From assembly GCF_014270065.1 (NCBI RefSeq), contig NZ_JACNME010000009.1:62001-126000 (forward strand): a stretch of DNA of 64,000 nucleotides, given 5' to 3'. This document shows positions 1-7,816 of the stretch, piece after piece. The DNA is from Quadrisphaera sp. RL12-1S. Its GTDB lineage: Bacteria; Actinomycetota; Actinomycetes; Actinomycetales; Quadrisphaeraceae. A program made the position numbers and the translations under genes. The notes beneath the pieces were generated by a model, which ran no database searches, was not told the DNA's origin, and saw only the letters and a list, made by a program, of their open reading frames with translations. Every line of letters begins with the position of its first letter. Position 1 is the first letter of the stretch.

Positions 1-1
1 G

Positions 2-994
2 CGCCGCGCCTTCCGGCCGCTGCGCGACGTCGAGGCCGTGGCGGCGGCGTTCGGCGGCGGTGACACGAGCCGCCGGGTGCCGGTGGTCGCACCCGGCACC
101 GAGGTGGGCCGCCTGGGCGCCGCGATCAACGGCATGCTCGACGACATCGAGACCTCGCTCGCCGCGCGCGAGGCCTCCGAGGGTCGCATGCGCCGCTTCG
201 TCGCCGACGCCAGCCACGAGCTGCGCACGCCGCTGTCGGCCATCCGCGGCTTCGCGGAGATGCACCGGATGGGCATCGTGCGCAAGGAGGCCGACGTCAC
301 CACGGCCTTCAGCCGGATCGAGTCCGAGGCGACGCGCATGGGCGGCCTCGTGGAGGACCTCCTCGTCCTCGCCCGCCTCGACGAGCAGCGCCCGATGCGC
401 CGCGACCCGGTGGACCTCTTCGCCATCGTCGCCGACGCGCGGCACGACGCGCGGGCCCTGGCCCCGGACCGCGCCATCGGCGTGACCGGGGTGGACGGTG
501 CGCCGCCGCGGCCCGTGGTGGTGATCGGTGAGGAGGCCAAGCTGCGCCAGGTGCTGGCCAACCTCATCGGCAACGCCCTGCGGCACACCCCGGCGGGCAC
601 GCCGGTGGAGCTGGGCGTGGGCCAGCGCGACGGGTGGGCGGTGTGGGCCGTCAGCGACCACGGCCCCGGCATCCCCCCGGAGGACGCCGCGCGCGTCTTC
701 GAGAGGTTCTGGCGCGCCGACTCCTCGCGCCAGCGCGGCGCGGGCGGCGGCGCGGGGCTGGGCATGGCGATCGTCGCGGGCATCGTGCAGGCGCACGGCG
801 GTGCGGTGCGGGTGGTGCAGACGCCGGGCGGTGGCGCGACCATCGAGGTGGCGCTCCCGCTGGCTGACGCTCCGCCCGCGGAGGACCAGCAGGACGACGA
901 CGAGCCACCCACACCTGTGGACGGACCTGTGGACGACGGTGCTCTGTCCACAGGCGGCGCCTCGGACCAGCGCGCGCAGCCCGGCCTTCCCTAG
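2..994 (+). CDS. Sensor histidine kinase, 5' end missing
   Basis: The frame is open to the left edge, so this is the C-terminal part of a membrane sensor kinase; the sensor and membrane segments lie outside the window. What is visible begins inside a HAMP linker (RPLRDVEAVAAAF, ending in INGMLDDIE), followed by a HisKA domain with the phosphorylated His in the H-box SHELRTPLSAIRGF (codon at 215-217). The HATPase domain follows: N-box NLIGNALRHT, G1 box DHGPGIP, F-box RVFERFW and G2 box GAGLGMAI. The architecture is that of EnvZ/OmpR-family kinases, which usually pair with an OmpR-type regulator, here presumably encoded just upstream. The last 40 residues are an acidic, proline-rich tail. This tail is not part of the kinase fold and its DNA carries three DnaA-box-like 9-mers. 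Confidence 0.95.
   Translation, partial: RRAFRPLRDVEAVAAAFGGGDTSRRVPVVAPGTEVGRLGAAINGMLDDIETSLAAREASEGRMRRFVADASHELRTPLSAIRGFAEMHRMGIVRKEADVTTAFSRIESEATRMGGLVEDLLVLARLDEQRPMRRDPVDLFAIVADARHDARALAPDRAIGVTGVDGAPPRPVVVIGEEAKLRQVLANLIGNALRHTPAGTPVELGVGQRDGWAVWAVSDHGPGIPPEDAARVFERFWRADSSRQRGAGGGAGLGMAIVAGIVQAHGGAVRVVQTPGGGATIEVALPLADAPPAEDQQDDDEPPTPVDGPVDDGALSTGGASDQRAQPGLP
914..954. repeat. Three DnaA-box-like 9-mers in the kinase tail
   Basis: CCTGTGGAC occurs at 914-922 and again at 926-934, and its exact reverse complement GTCCACAGG at 946-954. Each resembles the high-GC actinobacterial DnaA box (TTGTCCACA), matching at the TCCACA core. The repeats fall in coding sequence for the unconserved tail of the kinase, where amino-acid constraint is weak. 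That they bind DnaA is inference. Confidence 0.3.
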
Positions 995-1045
995 CGTCGT
1001 GGCGTGCCCCGCAGCCCGCGGCGGCCACGAGCAGCGGAGGTCCCC

Positions 1046-1336
1046 ATGAGCAGGTTCCAGGTCGACAGCAGCGAGGTCCAGAGCGCCAGCGGTGCCGTCG
1101 CGGGGTCCGCGAGCGTCATCACCACCGAGGTCGACGCGATGATGCGCCACCTGCTGGACCTGCAGAGCAGCTGGCAGGGCGCGGCGTCCACCTCCTTCCA
1201 GGGCGTGGTCGCGCAGTGGCGCGCCACGCAGGAGCAGGTGCGGGCGTCGCTGGAGTCCATCGGGCAGGCCCTGGCGTCCACCGGCCGCACCTACGAGCAG
1301 GCCGAGGCCGACGCGGTGCGCGTCTTCAGCCGCTGA
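1046..1336 (+). CDS. WXG100 (ESAT-6-like) family protein
   Basis: A 96-residue helical protein with the WXG motif as WQG in LQSSWQGAAST near the middle, between two predicted amphipathic helices; this is the usual size and fold of WXG100 proteins secreted by type VII (ESX) systems. A C-terminal tyrosine-containing stretch (RTYEQAEADAV) resembles the YxxxD/E secretion signal. No ESX machinery is in the window. The ATG at 1046 is preferred because AGCGGAGG lies 7-14 bases upstream and homologs begin close to this residue. A TAGCGT hexamer (992-997) six bases before an in-frame GTG at 1004 could be the -10 element, placing the transcript start near that GTG. The last 11 bases overlap the convergent xdhC gene. 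Confidence 0.85.
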   Translation: MSRFQVDSSEVQSASGAVAGSASVITTEVDAMMRHLLDLQSSWQGAASTSFQGVVAQWRATQEQVRASLESIGQALASTGRTYEQAEADAVRVFSR

Positions 1337-2261
1337 CGCGCAGCGGCCCGGTGCCGTCGCGCAGCAGGCCGCCGGTGCGCCCGTGGCGGACCGCCACCAG
1401 CTCGGCGGCGATGCTGAGCGCCATCTCCGCGGGGGTGCGCCCCCCGAGGTCCAGGCCGACGGGGTCGTGGAGGCGGGCGAGCTCGGCCTCCTCCACGCCG
1501 CGAGCCGCGAGGTCCGCGCGGCGGGCGGCGCAGGTCCTGCGGGAGCCCATCGCCCCCACGTAGCCCAGGTCGAGGCGCAGGGCCATCTCGAGCAGCGGCA
1601 GGTCGAACTTGGCGTCGTGGGTGAGCACCACGAGGGAGGTCGCCGGGCCCAGCTGGCCGGCCGCGGCCTGGGCCGCGAGCCACCGGTGCGGCCAGTCGAG
1701 CACCACCTCGTCGGCGGAGGGGACGCGGTGCTCGGTGGCGAAGGCCTCGCGCGCGTCCACCACCGTGGTCCGCATCCCCAGCAGCCGGGCCTGGGCTGCG
1801 AGGGCCTCGGCGGCGGTCCCGGCACCGGCCACCACGAGGTGCTCCGGCGGGCGGACCACCAGGTCCACCGCTCCCCCGCCGGGCAGCGGCAGGGCCACGT
1901 GCGCGGCGCGGCGGGCGTCACGCGCGGCCGCCAGCGCGTCCAGCCGGGCCGCCAGCTCGTCGTCGAGCGGCGTGATGAGCACGTCCAGGGCGCCGCCGCA
2001 CGGCAGGCCGACGGCCGCGGCGTCGTCGTCGGTGACCCCGTAGTGGACGAGCTCTGGCGCGGAGGCCTCGGTGGCGCGCACCAGGACGTCGCCCTCCACG
2101 CAGCCCCCGGACACGCTGCCGAGAGCGGTGCCGTCGTCGAGCACGGCCATCGCCGACCCGACGGGGCGAGGCGACGACGCCCAGGTGGCGGCGACCACGG
2201 CCAGGACGACGCGCCGCCCCGCGGCGCGGGCGGCCACCACGGCGTCGATGATGTCGAGCAC
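1326..2261 (-). CDS. XdhC/CoxI family protein
   Basis: A 311-residue two-domain protein. The N-terminal XdhC_CoxI domain contains SGGCVEGD (Cys54) and a second conserved cysteine in LPCGG (Cys88). The C-terminal XdhC Rossmann domain starts with LVVAGAGTAAEAL and holds YVGAMGSRRT. Family members bind molybdenum cofactor and help sulfurate or insert it into xanthine-dehydrogenase- or CO-dehydrogenase-type enzymes. No such enzyme is encoded here, although moaA, moaD, moaE and a MobA-like fusion are within 11 kb. The GTG at 2261 is chosen because the domain begins within ten residues and the next gene starts divergently at 2289, leaving only 27 bases. The frame stays open upstream, but that part is antisense to the epimerase. 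Confidence 0.88.
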   Translation of the reverse strand: MLDIIDAVVAARAAGRRVVLAVVAATWASSPRPVGSAMAVLDDGTALGSVSGGCVEGDVLVRATEASAPELVHYGVTDDDAAAVGLPCGGALDVLITPLDDELAARLDALAAARDARRAAHVALPLPGGGAVDLVVRPPEHLVVAGAGTAAEALAAQARLLGMRTTVVDAREAFATEHRVPSADEVVLDWPHRWLAAQAAAGQLGPATSLVVLTHDAKFDLPLLEMALRLDLGYVGAMGSRRTCAARRADLAARGVEEAELARLHDPVGLDLGGRTPAEMALSIAAELVAVRHGRTGGLLRDGTGPLRVSG

Positions 2262-2288
2262 CAGGGCATCTTGCGCCAGGCTGGGCCC

Positions 2289-3128
2289 GTGGAGCTGACC
2301 TCGGGCGCGACGCGCCTCACCGTGGACGAGGCCTTCGGGGCCCGGATCGCCTCCCTGCTCGTGCCCGGGGCGGCGGGTGACCTGCAGCTGGTGGGGCGCT
2401 ACAGCGAGACCCCGCACGGCTGGGGCGCCTTCCCGATGGTCCCGTGGGCGGGCCGGGTCCGGGACGCCCGCCTCACCTGGCACGGCCGGACGGTCGACCT
2501 GCCGCCCAACAAGGCACCGCACGCCATCCACGGGACGGTGGCGCGGGTCCCGTGGCAGGTGGTGGAGGCGCAGGCCCACCACGCGGTGCTGCGCTGCGAC
2601 CTCGGGGAGCACTGGCCGTGGCCCGGGCACGCCGAGATCCGCTACGACCTCTCGCCGTCGTCGCTGGAGCTGCGCCTGGAGTGCTGGAACGACGGCTCGG
2701 ACGCCGACGGGCCGATGCCCGCGTGGATCGGCATGCACCCGTGGCACCCGCGCTTCGTGGGTGGTGCCGAGGCCGAGCTCGAGGTCCCCCTGGCGGACCC
2801 CGCCACCGCGGTGATGGTCAAGGACGACGACGGCATCAGCGACGGGCGCCGCGGCCCGCTGCCGGCCGGTGCCCCGAACCAGCACCGCATCGACGAGGCG
2901 CTGGCCGGGGTGGTCTGGCCGGCCACCATCACCTGGCCGGGGGTGGCGCGCCTGCAGGTCAGCTCCGACGCCGAGTACGGCGTGGTCTTCACCGAGCGCG
3001 ACGAAGCCGTGTGTGTGGAGCCGCAGACCGGTCCTCCGGACGCCGCGGCGCTGGGCCTGGCGCACAGCGTCGCCCCCGGTGAGGCGCACGTGCTGCACAT
3101 GACCTGGCGGTGGACCACCGAGCTCTGA
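2289..3128 (+). CDS. Aldose 1-epimerase family protein
   Basis: A 279-residue GalM-like protein, expected to interconvert anomers of a hexose in the cytoplasm. Seen: the N-terminal beta strands (LTVDEAFGARIASLLVP), the substrate-loop motif GWGAFPMVPWAGRVRDA, the putative catalytic His in HAIHGTVAR, a second conserved His in IGMHPWHPRF, and a C-terminal acidic region (VVFTERDEAVCVEPQTGPPDA) matching the family's catalytic Glu. It is shorter than E. coli GalM (about 345 residues) but normal for actinobacterial members. The GTG at 2289 is the first start that keeps the fold complete; the ribosome site is weak. It lies divergent from xdhC and convergent to a hydrolase remnant. Confidence 0.85.
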   Translation: MELTSGATRLTVDEAFGARIASLLVPGAAGDLQLVGRYSETPHGWGAFPMVPWAGRVRDARLTWHGRTVDLPPNKAPHAIHGTVARVPWQVVEAQAHHAVLRCDLGEHWPWPGHAEIRYDLSPSSLELRLECWNDGSDADGPMPAWIGMHPWHPRFVGGAEAELEVPLADPATAVMVKDDDGISDGRRGPLPAGAPNQHRIDEALAGVVWPATITWPGVARLQVSSDAEYGVVFTERDEAVCVEPQTGPPDAAALGLAHSVAPGEAHVLHMTWRWTTEL

Positions 3129-3132
3129 CCCC

Positions 3133-3643
3133 TCACGCCGCGAGGCCGGCGAGCCGCGGGCCGTCTCCGGGGGTCGCGCCTCCGGTCGAACGCCGCGCTG
3201 ACCAGCAAGACCGGATGACCGTCGAGCGGCGGGAAGTCGCGGTCGGGATGGGGTGCCAGGGGGCGCAGGAGGATGCTGGCGCGTACCTGCCCGGGATCCA
3301 GGGCCAGGACGGCGGCGGACACGATGGCGCCGTTGGAGTAGCCGAGCAGCACCGGACGCTGCCCGCGATCGTGGTGCAGGCGGCGGAGGAGACGTCGCAG
3401 TGCCTCTGCCCCGAGGCGGAGGTCGCCGTCGTCGAGGGCGCGGTCGGGGTGGCGCCGGAAGAAGGCGAACCCGCCCTCCCAGGGGATGCGTCCGCGCACG
3501 CCGACGACCTCGTGGCCGGGGCAGGCGCCGCGGGCGAAGGCCAGGAGCGACGTCTCGTCCTGACCGCTGCCGTGGAGCAGGACGACGACGGGGGCGCCCG
3601 GCTGGCCGGGCCAGGTCCTGGTGACGAGGTCCGGTGGCTCCAC
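3133..3643 (-). pseudogene. Decayed alpha/beta-hydrolase (carboxylesterase type)
   Basis: From a GTG at 3643, twenty bases after the HNH gene stop, the frame encodes an alpha/beta-hydrolase of the phospholipase/carboxylesterase group: oxyanion strand VVVLLHGSGQDE, nucleophile elbow GYSNGA with Ser, and a following strand PVLLVSAAFDRR. Intact relatives continue with an acidic residue, a segment like PPGDGPRLAGL and a catalytic His near the end. Here, close to 3170, the segment TPGDGPRLAGLAA continues in a different frame and stops at 3133, while the original frame runs on antisense into the epimerase with no recognisable homology. Frameshift plus loss of the last quarter, including the catalytic His, indicates a non-functional remnant. 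A single-base sequencing error would explain the shift but not the missing C terminus. Confidence 0.65.
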
Positions 3644-3662
3644 GAGGCGATCGTCCCGCGCG

Positions 3663-5846
3663 TCAGAAGGGCGGGTCGAGGGGGAAGCCGCGGGTGGGGT
3701 CGACCGGCCTGCGCACCGGACCGGTCGACGGCACCCGCGACGGGGGTGCCCACGCGCGGTACCTCGGGATCGGGTCGGTGTACCGGCGCGGGCGGGTGAC
3801 GTGGTCGATGCCCAAGGGCGAGCGCCAGTGGGCGTGCCCAGCGGCGCACCGCCAGTGCTGCCAGCGCGCGCTCCACGCCACGTCGGCGGCGGTGCGGGGA
3901 TCACCGGCGTGCTTGCGCCGGTGGGCGCGGCGGGACTTGGGGTCCAGGTTGCACGCGCACGTCGGACCGCCCTGACCGGGCAGGTGCCCCCAGGCGGTGA
4001 CGTGGTCCAGGTCCGCCTTCCCCGCGGGCAGGCGGTCCCCGGGACCGGTGGAGGTACCCCACAGCGCGATGAGGTGGCGGCGCAGCGCCTCGGGTGGGTC
4101 GTGAGGGCCACCGCCGATGCGGCTCACGGGGCAGGCGGCGGGGTCGACCGGCTCACAGGTCCCCGCCTGGCAGGGATCGGCGAGCTCGTTGGCCTCGACG
4201 GGGTCACCGACGTCATCGAGGTCAGTGACAGAGGTGAGGTCCGCCGGTGGTGGTGGCAGCTGCTGGATCGGTCGGCCACGGAAGAACCCCGCCCGCCTGC
4301 CACCGGACGGTGGCGAGGGCGGTGGCTGTGGTGGTGGTCCGCTGTCGCCACCTGGGGCTTGAGGGCCTCCGGGACCGGGACCGGGACCGGAGTCGGGGCC
4401 GGGGCCGGGGTCGGTGAGCCACGACGCGGGGTAGGTGTGCCCGTCCACGGCGATGAGGTCACCGGTGAACGGATCGGTCAGCACCCGCCGCAACCGGCAG
4501 CTGGCCCAGCGCAGCTGCTGACGCACCAGCCACGCCGGCACCCACCCGTACCCCTCGACGTAGCCGGGGTCATCATCGACGCCGACCAGCGCGGGCAGGC
4601 TGATGCGGATCTCCACGCTCGTCCCGGAGGCCCACCCCGCGCTGGAAGCGTCCAACGCCTCCGGGCGCACCGCCCCCAACGCGGTCACGGCGGCGTCGAA
4701 GGCGTGCGCGGCCGCTGGCCGCTCATCAGGCTGGTCGGGGTCATCGGCGTAGGGATCCCCACCCCCGGGGGCGGGCACCCCCTCGCGGGCGGCAGTGCGG
4801 GCAGCGGCCAGGTTCGCCCTGGCCGCCGCTCGCACCTTCAGTGCTACCGCGGCCACCGCGGTGACCGGCCCGATCAGGCTCAGCCTGGCCTGCCCGTCGC
4901 CGAGTGCGGTGTAGCAGACCCGCCGCGCGGAGGTCTTGGCCCGCACCCGCCGCGTCGCCGCTTCCGGGTCGTGCAGGTGGACCTGGTGGTCGACCTCGTC
5001 GCGCAGACTGGCCAGGGTCAACCCGACCCCGACCGCCTCGGGGCCGAACAGGTGCTCGTCGATCGTCGCCGCCGCCACCGGGTCCACCTCGGCGAGACGG
5101 TTGGCGGTCGCGGTCAGCCCCGCCATGCTCAGCTGCCCCGCAGCCAGACGGTCCAACGCGTGCGGCATCACCGCCACCACCCGCGCGGCCAACAGCACCT
5201 GCGCGGCGGCGGTGTACTCCGTCCACCCCAGCGCCGGAGCCAGCTCAGCGACCAGGTCCTCCAGGCCCGCCGCAGCCACCGCCTGCGCCTGGCCGGCGAA
5301 CGCCGCACCCACGCCGCCACCACGACCACCACCGTCGTCGTCGTCGGGGAGGGCGGGACCGCGGCGGGCGCGCCGGTACAGCACCGACAGTTCCGCCAGG
5401 TCACGGATCTGTCCGGCCTGGATCGAGCCGATGAGGGCTTCCTTGGTGCGCATCCGGGTCAGCACCCGCGCGGCGGTGGCCACGTCCTCGCGCTCGGCGC
5501 GCACCGCCGCGACCACCGCCCGACCGGCCTCGTCCTGGCCGGCCAGCCAGCAGCAGAAGGCGAACACGACGGCGTCGGTGGCATCGTCGGGACCGCAGAC
5601 CGGGCGCAGGTCGGCATCGAGGTGGTCGTAGGCGCAGCACAGCTGCACCTCGCTGAGCGCGTCAGGGCCGGGCAGGCGACCGGCAGCGGCGATCGCGTCC
5701 CGGGCGGGACGGTGCCGCTCCGGGCGTGGACCCCGCACCGGACCCGGGGCCAGCACCCCCGGTACCCGCCGCCGGCGACGCCGCCGCGGAGGAGGGGTGG
5801 GCGCGGCGGAGGGGGTGCCTCCGCTGGTGCGCTCGCCGCCGCTCAC
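3663..5846 (-). CDS. DUF222/HNH endonuclease protein (13E12 type)
   Basis: 727 residues. The N-terminal half is a DUF222 (13E12 repeat) domain, rich in Ala and Arg, beginning around SEVQLCCAYDHLDA. A Pro/Gly-rich linker leads to a C-terminal HNH nuclease module: LDHVTAWGHLPGQGG supplies the DH pair, CACNLDP the Asn and RRAHRRKHAGDP the last His, with cysteines that may bind zinc. Such genes are multicopy in actinobacteria and mobile-element-like, but their exact role is unsettled. The start at 5846 is chosen over in-frame starts farther upstream because a good promoter containing an SOS box ends seven bases before it, which suggests a leaderless transcript. The hydrolase remnant follows at 20 bases. 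Confidence 0.85.
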   Translation of the reverse strand: MSGGERTSGGTPSAAPTPPPRRRRRRRVPGVLAPGPVRGPRPERHRPARDAIAAAGRLPGPDALSEVQLCCAYDHLDADLRPVCGPDDATDAVVFAFCCWLAGQDEAGRAVVAAVRAEREDVATAARVLTRMRTKEALIGSIQAGQIRDLAELSVLYRRARRGPALPDDDDGGGRGGGVGAAFAGQAQAVAAAGLEDLVAELAPALGWTEYTAAAQVLLAARVVAVMPHALDRLAAGQLSMAGLTATANRLAEVDPVAAATIDEHLFGPEAVGVGLTLASLRDEVDHQVHLHDPEAATRRVRAKTSARRVCYTALGDGQARLSLIGPVTAVAAVALKVRAAARANLAAARTAAREGVPAPGGGDPYADDPDQPDERPAAAHAFDAAVTALGAVRPEALDASSAGWASGTSVEIRISLPALVGVDDDPGYVEGYGWVPAWLVRQQLRWASCRLRRVLTDPFTGDLIAVDGHTYPASWLTDPGPGPDSGPGPGPGGPQAPGGDSGPPPQPPPSPPSGGRRAGFFRGRPIQQLPPPPADLTSVTDLDDVGDPVEANELADPCQAGTCEPVDPAACPVSRIGGGPHDPPEALRRHLIALWGTSTGPGDRLPAGKADLDHVTAWGHLPGQGGPTCACNLDPKSRRAHRRKHAGDPRTAADVAWSARWQHWRCAAGHAHWRSPLGIDHVTRPRRYTDPIPRYRAWAPPSRVPSTGPVRRPVDPTRGFPLDPPF

Positions 5847-5853
5847 GGACCTG

Positions 5854-5883
5854 ATCTTACCGAACAGGTGTTCGCTTCTGCAA
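5854..5883 (-). promoter_or_regulatory. SOS-box promoter of the HNH gene
   Basis: Read on the minus strand: -35 TTGCAG (5883-5878), an 18-base spacer, and -10 TAAGAT (5859-5854), followed seven bases later by the GTG start codon. The spacer contains a perfect actinobacterial LexA operator, CGAAC-AGGT-GTTCG (5861-5874). LexA bound here would block RNA polymerase directly, so the HNH gene is predicted to be DNA-damage inducible. The motifs are seen; regulation is inferred from the known mycobacterial SOS box. Confidence 0.75.
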
Positions 5884-6073
5884 CCCCGGAAAGGCCCCTG
5901 ACCTGCGCCGGAGCACCTCCAGGCGCGCCCCACCGCCCCTGACGGCGCCAGGGTGGGCTCCTCTGCGACCAGGGGGCCACGGGCGCTCCTGAGAGCGTCC
6001 GCACGCGGGTCCCGTGCCCCGTCCGGGCGTCCGCCCGCCGGTCGGGGTCGGTCCCGCGACCTACGCTGGTGTG

Positions 6074-7234
6074 GTGAGCATCGCCCTCGGCATCCCCCGG
6101 CTGCGCAGCGCTGGGCCCGCCGGGAGCGGCAGTCCCGCCGCCGCGGACCTCGTCAGGCCCCTGCCGGCGGACCGCCCCACGGGGGCCCAGGTGCCCGGGC
6201 TGCTCGACCGCCACGGCCGCACGGCCACCGACCTGCGCGTCAGCCTCACCGACCGCTGCAACCTGCGCTGCACCTACTGCATGCCGCCGGAGGGCCTGGA
6301 CTGGACGCCCGCCTCGCAGCTGCTCAGCGACGACGAGGTGGTGCGGCTCATCACCGTGGCCGTCGAGAGGCTCGGGGTCGACGAGGTCCGCTTCACCGGC
6401 GGCGAGCCGCTGCTGCGCAAGGGCCTCGAGCGCATCGTCGCGGCGACCTCTTCACTGCGCACGGCTGACGGTCGCGCGCCCGAGACGTCGCTGACCACCA
6501 ACGCGCTCGGGCTGGAGCGGCGCGCAGCCGCCCTCGCCTCGGCGGGCCTCACCCGCGTGAACGCCTCGCTCGACACGCTGCAGCGCGAGCGCTTCGCGTC
6601 CATCACCCACCGCGACCGCCTCGACGACGTCCTCGCGGGTCTGCGCGCCGCCGCGGACGCGGGCCTCGGCCCGGTGAAGGTCAACGCCGTGCTGCTGCGC
6701 GGCGTCAACGACGACGAGGCGCCTGACCTGCTCGAGTGGGCGCTGCGCGAGGGCTACCAGCTGCGGTTCATCGAGCAGATGCCGCTGGACCCGCACGGCG
6801 CCTGGGACCGCTCGCAGATGGTCGACGCCGCCGAGGTGCTCGCCTCGCTGGCCGCGCGCTTCCAGCTCACGCCGGAACCGAGCTCGGTGCGGGGGTCCTC
6901 CCCCGCGGAGCTGTGGCACGTGCGCCACCCCGACACCCCCGCGGACGGCGAGGAGCTGGGCACCGTCGGCGTCATCGCCTCGGTGACGCGCCCGTTCTGC
7001 GCAGACTGCGACCGCACCCGGCTCACCGCGGACGGCCAGGTCCGCGAGTGCCTGTTCGGCTCCCGCGAGCACGACCTGCGCGCCCTCCTGCGCGGCGGCG
7101 TCACGGACGAGCAGCTGGCCGACGCCTGGCGCGGTGCCATGTGGGGCAAGGTCGCCGGGCACGGCAGCGACGACGCCGACGCCGTCGGCTTCGGGCAGCG
7201 CCCCACCCGCCCGATGAGCGCGATCGGCGGCTGA
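6074..7234 (+). CDS. moaA: GTP 3',8-cyclase MoaA
   Basis: 386 residues, normal for the family. Radical-SAM enzyme that converts GTP to 3',8-cyclo-7,8-dihydro-GTP, the first step of molybdenum-cofactor synthesis in the cytoplasm. Both iron-sulfur clusters are intact: the N-terminal SAM cluster as CNLRCTYC (Cys62, Cys66, Cys69) and the C-terminal cluster as CADC plus a third Cys in VRECLF (309, 312, 326). The protein ends in the functionally important Gly-Gly (SAIGG). FTGGEPLL is the SAM-binding GGE motif. TACGCT (6062-6067) lies six bases before the GTG at 6074, suggesting a leaderless transcript starting at the codon itself. moaD follows after one base. Confidence 0.95.
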   Translation: MSIALGIPRLRSAGPAGSGSPAAADLVRPLPADRPTGAQVPGLLDRHGRTATDLRVSLTDRCNLRCTYCMPPEGLDWTPASQLLSDDEVVRLITVAVERLGVDEVRFTGGEPLLRKGLERIVAATSSLRTADGRAPETSLTTNALGLERRAAALASAGLTRVNASLDTLQRERFASITHRDRLDDVLAGLRAAADAGLGPVKVNAVLLRGVNDDEAPDLLEWALREGYQLRFIEQMPLDPHGAWDRSQMVDAAEVLASLAARFQLTPEPSSVRGSSPAELWHVRHPDTPADGEELGTVGVIASVTRPFCADCDRTRLTADGQVRECLFGSREHDLRALLRGGVTDEQLADAWRGAMWGKVAGHGSDDADAVGFGQRPTRPMSAIGG

Positions 7235-7235
7235 G

Positions 7236-7496
7236 GTGGAGCTGCAGGTGCGCTACTTCGCGGGTGCGGCCGCCGCCGCGGGCGTCGACGAGGAGCTGGT
7301 CGAGGTCGACGACGACGCCACGGCCGCCCAGCTGGTGGCCGTGCTGGCGCGGCGCCACCCCCGGCTCGTGCCGGTGCTCGAGGTGGCGAGCCTGCTGGCG
7401 GACGAGGTCGCTGTGCGCGACCGCGGCCAGCGGCTCGTGGCACCGGCGGGACGCCGGCTGCAGGTGGACGTCCTGCCCCCGTTCGCCGGCGGCTGA
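7236..7496 (+). CDS. moaD: MoaD/ThiS family sulfur carrier protein
   Basis: 86 residues with a beta-grasp sequence pattern (ELQVRYFAGAAAAAG at the start) and the diagnostic C-terminal Gly-Gly (PPFAGG), which is adenylated and thiocarboxylated so that the protein can donate sulfur to molybdopterin synthase. It starts one base after moaA, so the two are probably translated from one message. Its partner, the large subunit MoaE, is encoded separately on the other strand at 11777-12226. The insertion LVAVLARRHPRLVPVLEVASLLADEV fits the helix region of the fold. Confidence 0.88.
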   Translation: MELQVRYFAGAAAAAGVDEELVEVDDDATAAQLVAVLARRHPRLVPVLEVASLLADEVAVRDRGQRLVAPAGRRLQVDVLPPFAGG

Positions 7497-7504
7497 CCGG
7501 ACCC

Positions 7505-7816
7505 TCAGGACGACGGCGACGGCGACGACGACGGCGACGACGGCGCTGCGCTGGCGCTCGGGGTGACCGGCGCGGACGGGCTCGCGGTCGCGGACGGGTG
7601 GGGCGCTGCGGTGCGGGCGGGGGCGGCGCGCCAGGTGCCGGCGGTCACGGTCGCGTGCGCCACGGCGGTGCCGCTGAGCTCGGCGCGGGTGGTTCCCGTC
7701 CCCGAGGCCAGCGCTCCCGCGGCCGCACCGACGGCGCTGCCGGTCAGCCAGCAGCCGGCTGCGCCGGCGCCGAGCGCTGCGAGCGCCACGAGCTGCCGCG
7801 CGCGCGAGCGCGTCAC
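7505..7816 (-). CDS. Small secreted TasA/SipW-associated protein
   Basis: 103 residues. A short basic N terminus (TRSRARQ) is followed by a hydrophobic Ala/Leu/Gly segment acting as signal or anchor. The next stretch, ending in HATVTAGTW, resembles the first strand of TasA/camelysin-type proteins (typically ATVTGTTITAGTF). The last 35 residues are a low-complexity Ser/Pro/Ala tail, suggesting a wall-spanning stalk. Its GTG start overlaps the SipW stop by four bases (7813-7816), so it is the last gene of the TasA-SipW operon and perhaps a processed minor component. The family assignment rests on context and a short motif. Confidence 0.6.
   Translation of the reverse strand: MTRSRARQLVALAALGAGAAGCWLTGSAVGAAAGALASGTGTTRAELSGTAVAHATVTAGTWRAAPARTAAPHPSATASPSAPVTPSASAAPSSPSSSPSPSS

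Noticed and set aside
3663-5846. HNH gene as an insertion sequence or intron endonuclease
   Set aside because: No terminal inverted repeats, target duplication or intron structure seen; DUF222/HNH genes are normal stand-alone actinobacterial genes.
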